Below, one piece after another: positions 33,303 to 41,312 of a stretch of 64,000 bases of DNA. The notes under the pieces were generated by a model that did no database searches, was not told the origin of the DNA, and saw only the letters and a program-made list of their open reading frames with translations. How positions within the stretch are numbered: the first letter of the stretch is position 1; each line of letters starts with the position of its first letter. Source of the stretch: Phycisphaerae bacterium. GTDB taxonomy: Bacteria; Planctomycetota; Phycisphaerae; Phycisphaerales; UBA1924. The DNA is taken from positions 1,736,001 through 1,800,000 of the forward strand of contig JAUIES010000001.1 in the NCBI GenBank assembly GCA_030429705.1, in the 5' to 3' direction. The position numbers were made by a program, and so were the translations under genes.

Positions 33303-35771
33303 TTACTGATCGTTGATGATTGATGCGATGCGCGATGCGTCGGTTTCGCGCCCCGATCGGGTATATAGATCGACGAGCAGTTGTCCTGCGCGATTGAGCA
33401 GGTGCGGGTCATCTTCACCGACAAGTAATTCGACCGCTTCAGCGAGTGCGGTTTCGGCTTGGCCGGTTTGATTGGTCTTGATCAGGCATTGGCCGAGGAA
33501 GGTCAGCCGTTCGGCAAGTGTGTCGATGAGAACTGGTGATGCTGCCCGCGTGCCTTCGATCGAGGATTCGATTGCTTCGATCGCGGCGCCGGTTTCACTT
33601 TGACCTTCGAGCGCTCGAGCGAGTGTTTCCTGGGCGGATGTGACATCGGGGTGGGAAGACGGTCGATTGACCGCGAGCATCGATTGAAGTGCGTCTCTTG
33701 CGAGGTGTTCTGCAGAGGGGTTGTTGCCGAGTTCGAGACGAGCGCGGGCGAGCCCGAGTTGCGAGATCGCGATGAGGATGTCGCCGGCTGCACGGCGCGA
33801 AGTGCGAATGGTCAATGCGCGGTCAAAGTACTCCTCGGCTTCCTGGAATTTTTCGAGGCGCATCAAACATGCGGCGAGGTTGTGGGCTGCGAAGGATGTT
33901 TCGATCGCTTCGGCCTGATCTTCGTCATCTGGTTTTGGTTTGTAGAGTTCGGAGATCATGGCGAGCGAGTTTTTGAGCGATTTTTCCGCTTCATCGAATC
34001 GCTGCTGAGAAACATAGAGGTTGCCGAGGTTGTTGTGACTCGCGGCAATTTCCGGGTGTTGCTGGCCGTACAGGCGTTCGCGCATTGTGAGTGATTCTCT
34101 GAACAGTTCTTCTGCGCGGGTGAGGTCGCCGAGGCGTTGCTTGGCGGCTGCGAGTCCGTTGAGACTTGAGGCAAGGTCTGCGTCGTCGCTTTCGTTGACC
34201 TGTCGTCGCAGGTTGACGGCGAGGTCGTAGTGGTCGTGAGCGGTCTGATAGTCCCGGTCCCAATAGTCAACGCGAGCGAGGTTGTGATATGCGGCTGCGA
34301 GTTCGGGTTTGTTGACGGGCCTCTCATTCTTGCGGATTTCGAGGACCCGTTCGAGTTCTTTCCGCGCTTCGGGCAGTGAACGGAGTGAAACATAACCGAC
34401 GCCGAGCAGTTCGCGGAAGTCTGCTTCTGTAGACAGGTTGTCAGGGGGGGAACTGTCGATGTGTTCGGCTGCTCCATCGAGGAGTTGTTTAACATCGACG
34501 CGACCCTCCTGGACGATTGTGCGACCGTCCTTGTCGCGGAACTGGAGCATGACATTGGTTCGCCCGATCACATCCTTGGCGTTTGCCAAACCCTCGGTAG
34601 CTCGTTGTTCGGCGACCACGATGCGCGCGATGAGAACAGCGGAGGTAATGGTGAGAATTGCTGCCGCCGAAACGATGGCGGTACTCAGTTGTTTGTTGCG
34701 CTTCATCCATCGATAGAGGAGTCCGACGGGTCCGATGGGTCGAGCGAGGATCGGGCGGTCTTCGAGGTAGCGCCGGATGTCGGCGGCGAGTTCTGAAGCG
34801 GATTGGTAGCGGTCATCCTTTTCCTTGGCCATGGCCTTGGCGGTGATGACGGCGAGGTCGCCTTTGAATCGTGCTTCGATTGTTGCGAGTGAGGGGGCGC
34901 GATCTTGTGTGACGACGAAGACTGCTTCGGCGAGCCCGAGTGTGCTCAGGTCGTAGGGAAGTTCGCCGCTGAGCAGTTGGAATAGCACAACGCCGAGGGC
35001 GTAGACATCGGTGCGCACATCGATGTTGTCGGGGCTGCCGCTGCATTGCTCGGGCGACATGTACTGCAGCGTGCCGACGAGTTGCCCGGCGTTGGTTTGC
35101 ATTGTTGCGAGGACGGCTTCGGAGTCTTGTGCGCGTGCGACACCGAAGTCGATGACGCGCGGTTCGCCGGTATCGTCGACCAAAATGTTGGCCGGTTTGA
35201 GATCGCGATGGATGACACCTTTCTGGTGGCCATGACGAACGGCATCGCACACTTTGGCGAAAAGAGCGAGCCGCTCTTGTATGTTCAGTTTCTTGCTGTT
35301 TGCGTAGGAGGTGAGCGGCTGAGCGCCGGCGATGTACTCCATGACGAAGTACGGCGTGACTTCGTTGTCGAAGTTGAAGGTGCCGACTTCGTAGATCTGG
35401 GCGATGCCGGGGTGCTGCAAGCGTGCGAGGATCTCGGCTTCAAACTCGAATCGACGGCGTGCGGCTTCGGAGACGCGGTCAGCGCGGATGACCTTGAGCG
35501 CTACCGTGCGTCGCGGGCGGTCCTGCTCGGCGAGGAACACCGCACCCATGCCGCCTTTACCGATCTGGCGGATGATCTTGTAGCCCGGTACCTGGACGCC
35601 TTCGCGAAGATCGTCGAAGGCGGCTGCGGTTTCGAATGAGGCTTCTGGGGAGGCGGTCCGGCCGGGAGCGAGTGGGGCTGTCGGGCTTTCGTGGAAGTTG
35701 CTCCCGGGTACTTCGGTGCCTTCCGAGATCCAGGTCTCGTCTGGGTTGAAGTTTTCGGGCGGGTCTGACAT
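33303..35771 (-). CDS. Transmembrane Ser/Thr protein kinase with C-terminal TPR region
   Basis: 822-aa bacterial Hanks-type kinase. The kinase domain spans about residues 63-345: Gly loop GKGGMGAVF (71-79), Lys93 in VALKV, catalytic HRDLKPAN (188-195) and DFG (208-210), followed by GTLQYMSPEQ. One membrane segment lies about 380-402 (STAIVSAAAILTITSAVLIA), and extracytoplasmic TPR units run from about 440 to 815 (AAYHNLARVDYWDRDYQTAH, ASHNNLGNLYVSQQRFDEAE). This architecture is frequent in planctomycetes. The start at 35771 has GGAG 6 nt upstream; the frame extends 24 codons further. Targets and ligand unknown. Confidence 0.92.
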   Translation of the reverse strand: MSDPPENFNPDETWISEGTEVPGSNFHESPTAPLAPGRTASPEASFETAAAFDDLREGVQVPGYKIIRQIGKGGMGAVFLAEQDRPRRTVALKVIRADRVSEAARRRFEFEAEILARLQHPGIAQIYEVGTFNFDNEVTPYFVMEYIAGAQPLTSYANSKKLNIQERLALFAKVCDAVRHGHQKGVIHRDLKPANILVDDTGEPRVIDFGVARAQDSEAVLATMQTNAGQLVGTLQYMSPEQCSGSPDNIDVRTDVYALGVVLFQLLSGELPYDLSTLGLAEAVFVVTQDRAPSLATIEARFKGDLAVITAKAMAKEKDDRYQSASELAADIRRYLEDRPILARPIGPVGLLYRWMKRNKQLSTAIVSAAAILTITSAVLIARIVVAEQRATEGLANAKDVIGRTNVMLQFRDKDGRTIVQEGRVDVKQLLDGAAEHIDSSPPDNLSTEADFRELLGVGYVSLRSLPEARKELERVLEIRKNERPVNKPELAAAYHNLARVDYWDRDYQTAHDHYDLAVNLRRQVNESDDADLASSLNGLAAAKQRLGDLTRAEELFRESLTMRERLYGQQHPEIAASHNNLGNLYVSQQRFDEAEKSLKNSLAMISELYKPKPDDEDQAEAIETSFAAHNLAACLMRLEKFQEAEEYFDRALTIRTSRRAAGDILIAISQLGLARARLELGNNPSAEHLARDALQSMLAVNRPSSHPDVTSAQETLARALEGQSETGAAIEAIESSIEGTRAASPVLIDTLAERLTFLGQCLIKTNQTGQAETALAEAVELLVGEDDPHLLNRAGQLLVDLYTRSGRETDASRIASIINDQ

Positions 35772-35880
35772 GAAGGCTCCGAGTCGTACGAATGGTCGGG
35801 CAGTTGACAGATCAATTGTACGGCCCGGAAGAGGGCGGGGCATATGCCCGTTGCAGATGGTTGAGGTCGAGAGCCCTCGT

Positions 35881-35967
35881 GGCTCCGGTTTCCAACCGGC
35901 GCGGCTTGGTACAGGCCCGTTGTCGATTTGTCAGAATGATGCACGGGCTGGAAGCCGATGCCACCGG
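35881..35967. repeat. Pair of inverted REP-like repeats (BIME-like)
   Basis: Two about 25-nt copies in opposite orientation face each other: GTGGCTCCGGTTTCCAACCG (from 35880) and, on the other strand, GTGGCATCGGCTTCCAGCCC (35962 down to 35943). Each carries a small GGCT-TCC-AGCC type palindrome. The same sequence is found inside top6B at 41549-41576. It lies between the kinase and PHP genes, where both are on the minus strand. Confidence 0.55.
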
Positions 35968-35970
35968 GGG

Positions 35971-37275
35971 TTAGTCATCGGCTGCGGCTGGCATGTGCGG
36001 CTGGACCCAGGCTCGCTTGAACCGGTTCTCGGCGAACGGCTTGTCGGTTGGTGCGGTGCTGGTGATGATGGCCCGCACATACAACTCGTCGCCGGTGAAG
36101 TTGTATATAGCAGGCGTGCCTTTGACTTCGCTGAGCACGCGGCCGACATCGTCGCTGTAGCGGCGGGTGGCGATGATCTCGTTGCCCTCGGCATCGAGCA
36201 CCGGTTCGCTGGTCAGGTCAACGCCTTGCATCGTGCCGATGAACTGCGTGGTGTACTCGACCCCTTCCTCAGTTGCGATGTGGATGGCGAGCGAACCCTC
36301 GTCCGTGTCGAACTGGATTGCGTCCAACGAGACACCAGTCGAGGCGTAGAAGTCGCCAGCCTTCATGGCGCGGATGATCGACTCGGGCGAGAGATGCCGG
36401 GCCTGCACCATGACCCAGCCGCGGCCGGGGACGGAGACATCGCTGTGCCCATGGTATGAATGACTATCGTCGGTAGCGATGCCGAACATAGGGGGGGCGT
36501 TGAGTTCTGCAATGCGGATGGTGTTGATGATGTCCCACATCTTTTCGGTGCTGGCGTGGTTTGCGTCGCCATCGTTGCGGACGCTGGTGTGGCCGTTGAA
36601 GACCTCGAAGAAGCGTTCTTCGAGCACGGCTGCAAAGTCTTCAGCCGTCACGCCCCAGCCGAAGTTGGGGTGATTGAGATGGGTGAGAATCTCGCGACCA
36701 GACTCTTCGGCGTGGGCTTCGACCGCCTGGAGGACATTGCGGATGACCTCTTCTGCCGTGTCGCCAGCCTGCGGCGGGATCAACACGCCGAGATTGGTCG
36801 AGTTGATGTGGATGGGCCTGCGCTGGAACGAGCCGGTGATCTCTTCGCCTTGGATCATGAGAAACTGGCCGCGATCTTCGACAAGCGTGCGGTATTCATC
36901 GAGCGGCTTGAGGCGGACTTCGAGGGTGCTGTCGTCGCGGCTGCCACGGGTCTCGACCCATGACTCGCCGAAGCGATCGAGGTACTTTCCGAAGGCATCA
37001 CCGCCCGATCGCCGGTCGATGTCCTCGATCTTCATCCACTTCTGCCCCTGGCTGAGGATGTTGTGGTCGGAAAGTGCGAGGAAGTTGTAGTCGTGGTCGC
37101 GGTACCACTCGGCGATCATGTCGGGAAAATCGTTGCCATCAGACCAGAAGGTGTGGGTGTGGAGGTTGCCCTTGAACCACTGGAGATCGGGGTCATAGGG
37201 GATGGGGGGGGTTGAGAGGGCGGTGGTGGTGAGAGCGGCGGCGAGAAGGGCCGAGGTGCGGATGGTCGTGGACAT
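35971..37275 (-). CDS. Exported PHP-domain metal-dependent phosphoesterase-like protein
   Basis: 434-aa protein with a signal peptide (MSTTIRTSALLAAALTTTAL...) and a PHP domain. Metal-binding motifs in order: NLHTHTFWSDG near residue 37, FLALSDHNIL, IQGEEIT, ILTHLNHPNFGWG and GIATDDSHSY. PHP domains are phosphoesterases; secreted ones of this type are common in planctomycetes and their substrates are unknown. The C-terminal 100 residues are beta-rich and may be a carbohydrate- or membrane-associated domain. ATG at 37275 has AAGGAGT upstream. Confidence 0.82.
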   Translation of the reverse strand: MSTTIRTSALLAAALTTTALSTPPIPYDPDLQWFKGNLHTHTFWSDGNDFPDMIAEWYRDHDYNFLALSDHNILSQGQKWMKIEDIDRRSGGDAFGKYLDRFGESWVETRGSRDDSTLEVRLKPLDEYRTLVEDRGQFLMIQGEEITGSFQRRPIHINSTNLGVLIPPQAGDTAEEVIRNVLQAVEAHAEESGREILTHLNHPNFGWGVTAEDFAAVLEERFFEVFNGHTSVRNDGDANHASTEKMWDIINTIRIAELNAPPMFGIATDDSHSYHGHSDVSVPGRGWVMVQARHLSPESIIRAMKAGDFYASTGVSLDAIQFDTDEGSLAIHIATEEGVEYTTQFIGTMQGVDLTSEPVLDAEGNEIIATRRYSDDVGRVLSEVKGTPAIYNFTGDELYVRAIITSTAPTDKPFAENRFKRAWVQPHMPAAADD

Positions 37276-37558
37276 GGTTAACTCCTTTTGATCTAGATGG
37301 GCAGCGTACCGCGCGGTCGCGGTGGTTGCAGGGGGGCCCGGTCGCTTTTCACGGAATCTTCAGGTGTGCAATGGAAGCGGGGCGAGTACCGTGAGAAGAG
37401 AGGCCAGACTCGCCGTTGGGAGTGAAATAAGGGAGGATATAGAGGGAGTTGGGTGTGGCGAGCTGATGCGACTCCCCAAGAAGGCAGACTATTGCGAGTG
37501 CTGATGGGACGATCCGCTGGTACTCCTCGGCTCGGGGACTCGCTGGGATGTCGCTGGC

Positions 37559-38524
37559 TCAGTCGCGTGGTAGAAGGTGCTGTTCGAGCCCGAGATGCTG
37601 GAACAACTCAAGCATCGCTGAGGCGGCAGCAAGTGCTTTGGAGACTTGTGTGACCTGGCTTGTAAATGACTGTTGATGGTCGATGAGTGGTACATCACAT
37701 CGAATCGCGAGGGATTTAGACGCTCTGACAATACGATAATCACTCGGAAGCCGGTCGGCGTAGCGTGCGGCGAACTCTTGAGCGTGGTCGGCCATGCCGC
37801 GGAGTTCGAGGTCGACCCGACCGTGGCCTGTCTTGTGCTGGATGACAACGCCACGGGGCAGGGAAACGGGGCGAAACTGCATCCAGTGTGAGCCAGCTGG
37901 TCGCCGTCCCGGACTTGCCATTTCCAGTTCCGGATTTCGCTGGATCGCGTATTCCCAGTAGCTGTGCCAAAAGTCGGTGGCGGCCGGATCGTAGATCGGG
38001 CTGTAGCCTCTGCGGTTCTGATCGATGCCCTGCTGAATCATCTCTGCGCGAAAGTTCGCTCGGGCATCGTCCTCTGTGGAGTTCCTGAACCAGTCTCGCA
38101 GTTGCTCATATGTTATCCGCGAGTCGTAGCCGTCGGTGCCGGTCCGATTCGTGATGTATCGCGAGGGAGCGATGATGCAGGTTTGAAAAGCCGACCACTC
38201 GCCATCCGATCGTCCTCTCTCTCCTCGCTGCTGGTAGCGTTCGGCTTGCGCGGGTTGCGGCGGTGCGTCGATCTTGTTCTCAAGGAGAATGGCCCGGCGT
38301 TCGAGGTTGGTTGCTTCGAAGATGAGGAGGATGTCGGTCTCACCCAGCCCGGCGGCATGGATGGAGCGCCGAGCGACAAGGGTAAATGAGAATTCTGCGT
38401 CGTCGTCGAAGACCAGTCCTGTAAACCACCGGGCAAACTCTTCATTCACTGTGAACTCTTCGACCAGGAGAATATCGATATCTCGTTCTCGAACTGCTTC
38501 CAATGAGAGGATGTCGTCGCTCAT
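37559..38524 (-). CDS. PD-(D/E)XK nuclease superfamily protein
   Basis: 321-aa cytoplasmic protein. Residues about 65-90 (GETDILLIFEATNLERRAIL followed by LENKIDA) give the D...E-x-K signature of the PD-(D/E)XK fold, with the Glu and Lys in ENK. A C-terminal half of unknown function follows (RYADRLPSDYRIVRASKSLA). Proteins of this type are annotated as 'PD-(D/E)XK nuclease superfamily' without a defined role; several are phage-defence effectors, but nothing here proves that. It lies 66 nt downstream of top6A on the same strand. Start at 38524 with AAGGAG some 12 nt upstream. Confidence 0.65.
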   Translation of the reverse strand: MSDDILSLEAVRERDIDILLVEEFTVNEEFARWFTGLVFDDDAEFSFTLVARRSIHAAGLGETDILLIFEATNLERRAILLENKIDAPPQPAQAERYQQRGERGRSDGEWSAFQTCIIAPSRYITNRTGTDGYDSRITYEQLRDWFRNSTEDDARANFRAEMIQQGIDQNRRGYSPIYDPAATDFWHSYWEYAIQRNPELEMASPGRRPAGSHWMQFRPVSLPRGVVIQHKTGHGRVDLELRGMADHAQEFAARYADRLPSDYRIVRASKSLAIRCDVPLIDHQQSFTSQVTQVSKALAAASAMLELFQHLGLEQHLLPRD

Positions 38525-38590
38525 GGCGGCGTGTGCTCCTTGTCTGGTCACTCTGAGCTTCGTTCGGTCAGAATGGGACGATTGGCCGAC

Positions 38591-39772
38591 CTAACTCAAC
38601 CAATCCTCCGCCTTGAGTCGCTCCGGCACATAGACCTCGGTGACATAAGAGATGTCTTTGGTGATGAGTGATTCGACTTCCATTTTGAAGCCGTTGGAGA
38701 GCATTTTCTTGATCTCCTTCTGCCAGGGCTTGTGGTCGGCGAACCAAGGGTAGGCCATGATTTGTTTGGCGCGGGTGATGTCGCGGTCGTTGAGTTCGAT
38801 CTGGACATCGTCGGAGAGTTCGCACTGTTCGTAGTCTTTAGCGCGGATGCCGAGGAACTTGGCTTCGGGGATGGCGAGGCGTTCACTTTCGAACGCGAGC
38901 GAGATGGAGCCTTGCTTGATGACGCTGTAGATGTAGTGCCCCCACGGGTCGCAGTCGAGCAGGCAGATGACGGGCAGGCCGTGTTCTTTGTGGAGGCGGT
39001 GAAGCATGCGGCGGACGCCGCGCGTGGGTTGGCCGCTGCCTTCGGTGAGGATGCAGTTGTGCGTTTCCCAGAAGCGGTCTTCGTTGAAGCGTTGCCAGAC
39101 GGTGTCTTTTTCGACATGCAGGATGAAGTCGGCATCGACATTCTTGAACTGGATGACCTCGGGCTCGCAGATACTCGGAATGGCGTACCCCCCCGAGCCC
39201 ATCTTGCGGCAGTTGATCTCGTCGCCGTTGTCGATGACGGTGATGTTGCCGACCATCGTGCCGCGCTTCTTGGCGAAGATATGCAGTTCTTCGCGCAGGG
39301 CCCCGAGCGTGACTTCGAGGTCTTCGAGGACTTTGTCGGACTCGGTCTGGTCGTTAAAGGTTTTTTCCTTGGTACCTTTGACGGTGTGGAGGCCTTTATA
39401 GAACATCCCGCGAAGGCTGAGCGTCTTGCCCGCGTCGACGAGTTCGTTGATGCCTTGCCCGTGCAGGAGGGTCTGCATGAAGTTGCGGGCCTGACCCAGG
39501 TTGAAGAGTTGGCGTGTGGTGGTGGCGCTGCCCATCTGGAGGATGCCGCGCGACTTGTTCCACTTGGTATTGGCGCTTGAGCGGGTGGGGATATCGACCT
39601 TTGGTTCGCGGCCACTCATGGCGGACTTGACGATGCCCTCGGTAAGATCGCGGATGGCGGCTGCGGTGCGTGCGTCGCGCTTGCCCCAGGCGGAGGGGCG
39701 GGGCTCGACGGCGGAGGATGACTTTTTCGTCGTCGATTTCTTCGAGGTTTTCTTGGTGGTTTTTTTGGCCAT
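38591..39772 (-). CDS. top6A: DNA topoisomerase VI subunit A (Spo11-like)
   Basis: 393-aa catalytic subunit of the type IIB topoisomerase, making double-strand breaks via a tyrosine. A Lys/Ser/Thr-rich N-terminal tail (1-25) precedes the winged-helix CAP domain with the catalytic Tyr125 in SLRGMFYKG, where the usual Asp/Glu after Arg is Gly. The TOPRIM domain follows: Glu221 in HVEKDTVWQR and Asp273/Asp275 in LLDCDPWGHY. GSGQPTRGVRRMLHRL is also family-typical. Length fits archaeal Top6A (about 370-390 aa). The start abuts the stop of the membrane-protein gene upstream with no gap. Topo VI is mainly archaeal and plant; bacterial examples are few. Confidence 0.9.
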   Translation of the reverse strand: MAKKTTKKTSKKSTTKKSSSAVEPRPSAWGKRDARTAAAIRDLTEGIVKSAMSGREPKVDIPTRSSANTKWNKSRGILQMGSATTTRQLFNLGQARNFMQTLLHGQGINELVDAGKTLSLRGMFYKGLHTVKGTKEKTFNDQTESDKVLEDLEVTLGALREELHIFAKKRGTMVGNITVIDNGDEINCRKMGSGGYAIPSICEPEVIQFKNVDADFILHVEKDTVWQRFNEDRFWETHNCILTEGSGQPTRGVRRMLHRLHKEHGLPVICLLDCDPWGHYIYSVIKQGSISLAFESERLAIPEAKFLGIRAKDYEQCELSDDVQIELNDRDITRAKQIMAYPWFADHKPWQKEIKKMLSNGFKMEVESLITKDISYVTEVYVPERLKAEDWLS

Positions 39773-40441
39773 TTAGGCTGTTCCTTTTTCGCGGCCGATG
39801 AGCCGTTCTTGAATGAGTGTATCTGCGGCCTCAAGGATGTCGCTCGCCTGCTTGACCCGTAGTCCGTATCGCCCGAAGTGAGGAATGTCAGCTTGTTTTG
39901 CTAAGTCGTGGGAACGACGCAGAGCAAGGCTGTCGTAGGGAAACTGAATCAGAATAGATTCAGCGGGTGTGTCCGGACTTTCTTGGTGCACGATGGCTAG
40001 TAAGGGTTTGAACATCGAGTGCGCTCCACCGATTGAGATTCCCAAGAACACGAAGCCAACGATTTGGTTGCGCGGGACGCTCAAATCAAATCTAGGGAGA
40101 GACAGCGAGCGATCGTCAATAGCGACCCATGGTTCGCGTGCATTGGCAAGATGAGGCTGAATGTACATAGAGACCAGTGCAGCCAATGCGACTAGCCAGC
40201 CGATTCCACCAACGAGGGTGACGATCCAGGCCGCGATCTCGTAATCAACTGTTGAAAGGTAAACCACGCGTACAAGCGCCGCAAGGCATCCGAGTGCGGC
40301 AATGAGCAGAATTGCAATAAAAAGCGGGGGGTACCCTGAATTCAAACATACCTTCGAATTCACAGAGCGCACTCGCGGCCAACTCGGCCCGCGAAAGTAC
40401 CGTCCAGAAGCATTCAGGTTTGCATGGCTTGACATGACCAT
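39773..40441 (-). CDS. Membrane protein of unknown function between the topo VI genes
   Basis: 222-aa protein with two close hydrophobic helices (LFIAILLIAALGCLAALVRV and AAWIVTLVGGIGWLVALAAL, about residues 39-95) and a cytoplasmic C-terminal part. It resembles small PH-like or DUF membrane proteins in layout only; no family recognised. Its stop directly precedes the top6A start, implying translational coupling with it. It is not part of the usual top6B-top6A pair, and seems inserted together with the SUKH-like gene. Confidence 0.5.
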   Translation of the reverse strand: MVMSSHANLNASGRYFRGPSWPRVRSVNSKVCLNSGYPPLFIAILLIAALGCLAALVRVVYLSTVDYEIAAWIVTLVGGIGWLVALAALVSMYIQPHLANAREPWVAIDDRSLSLPRFDLSVPRNQIVGFVFLGISIGGAHSMFKPLLAIVHQESPDTPAESILIQFPYDSLALRRSHDLAKQADIPHFGRYGLRVKQASDILEAADTLIQERLIGREKGTA

Positions 40442-40478
40442 ATCCGACCAAATTATTCCTGAACTAGAATGCGAGTTA

Positions 40479-40606
40479 TCCGAACAGTCCAGATTCCTGA
40501 GATTGTCCCAGCCTCACCCTCGGCTTCGGCTTGCCCTTGTTCTTGATGGTTTCAGGCTTGGCTTCTGTGGCCGAGGCGGTGGGTTTGCGGGTGGCGGCCT
40601 TTTTGG
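40479..40606 (-). pseudogene. Duplicated 3' end of top6B (orphan C-terminal tail)
   Basis: This stretch matches the last about 127 nt of top6B (41316-41443) with about ten mismatches and encodes the same tail: RKPTASATEAKPETIKNKGK, continuing to SGLFG and a stop. Weaker similarity continues a little upstream (TTSKKAATRKP versus TPAKKPATRRP). There is no separate start. It is thus a remnant of a second top6B 3' end, left on the far side of the SUKH-like gene. Confidence 0.8.
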
Positions 40607-40639
40607 ATGTGGTGTGTGGACGACTTGGTTTAGTTACAC

Positions 40640-41299
40640 TCAATCTTGAATCTCCTCGAAGACTCTGCGGTACATGCCGTGGCGGTCGGCATTGCCTGGT
40701 TGAAGGAAGTCGAATGGGTGGTAGACGCCGCCTTCGGATTTGACCTCTGCATAGACCGCCTTGAACCATTCCTCCAGCGTGTTTGACACCAACGCGTGTC
40801 GCCCAATTTCGTGGCAATAGAAGATCACGGCGCCAACTGGATACGGGGCATTTTCAGAAGCCACGACATGGTCAAAATCGCCATTCCCCCAACTGTGGAA
40901 TGCCACGCTGTCAAAACCGTCAATGTATTGCGCGGGCACCTCGCCGATACTCATCATGATCGATCCGAAATAGTCGCCTCCGTCGCAATATTGCCACCAA
41001 TCGCGGAGCGAGGCGGGTAACTCGAACGACAAACGCTCAATGAGCCTTTCCCAAGCGGCGTCGGTCGCAGGGTCGTCGAGGTCGCATGTTGTTTCGTCAT
41101 CAACGCCCTCCAGGACTTCGTCTCGTACCGAATCGATGAACTCAGTCGATGTCATGCGTGGCTCCGAAAGTGTCTCCGGCGGCGTAGCTTGTTGTGGTGA
41201 ATTTCCTTCGCCGTGATCGCGTCCACACGAGATAGAGACGCAGCCAAATAACAGCAGTGAGGTAATGAGAATCACAGTATGGGGGATTAACTGACTCAT
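40640..41299 (-). CDS. SUKH (SMI1/KNR4)-like lipoprotein
   Basis: 219-aa protein. The N-terminal ILITSLLLFGCVS is a lipoprotein-type signal. The body has a SUKH-like pattern: LSFELPASLRDWWQYCDGGD, followed by strands FGSIMMSIGEVPAQYI and VAFHSWGNGDFDHVVASE. SUKH domains are best known as immunity proteins of polymorphic toxin systems, but also occur elsewhere. It is sandwiched between top6B and a duplicated top6B tail, as if inserted there. No toxin gene is visible beside it. Confidence 0.55.
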   Translation of the reverse strand: MSQLIPHTVILITSLLLFGCVSISCGRDHGEGNSPQQATPPETLSEPRMTSTEFIDSVRDEVLEGVDDETTCDLDDPATDAAWERLIERLSFELPASLRDWWQYCDGGDYFGSIMMSIGEVPAQYIDGFDSVAFHSWGNGDFDHVVASENAPYPVGAVIFYCHEIGRHALVSNTLEEWFKAVYAEVKSEGGVYHPFDFLQPGNADRHGMYRRVFEEIQD

Positions 41300-41312
41300 G
41301 GACGAAGCTCTA

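Noticed and set aside
38596-39615. 339-codon frame overlapping top6A on the same strand
   Set aside because: Ser/Ala/Arg-rich out-of-frame product; the Top6A frame holds all the motifs.
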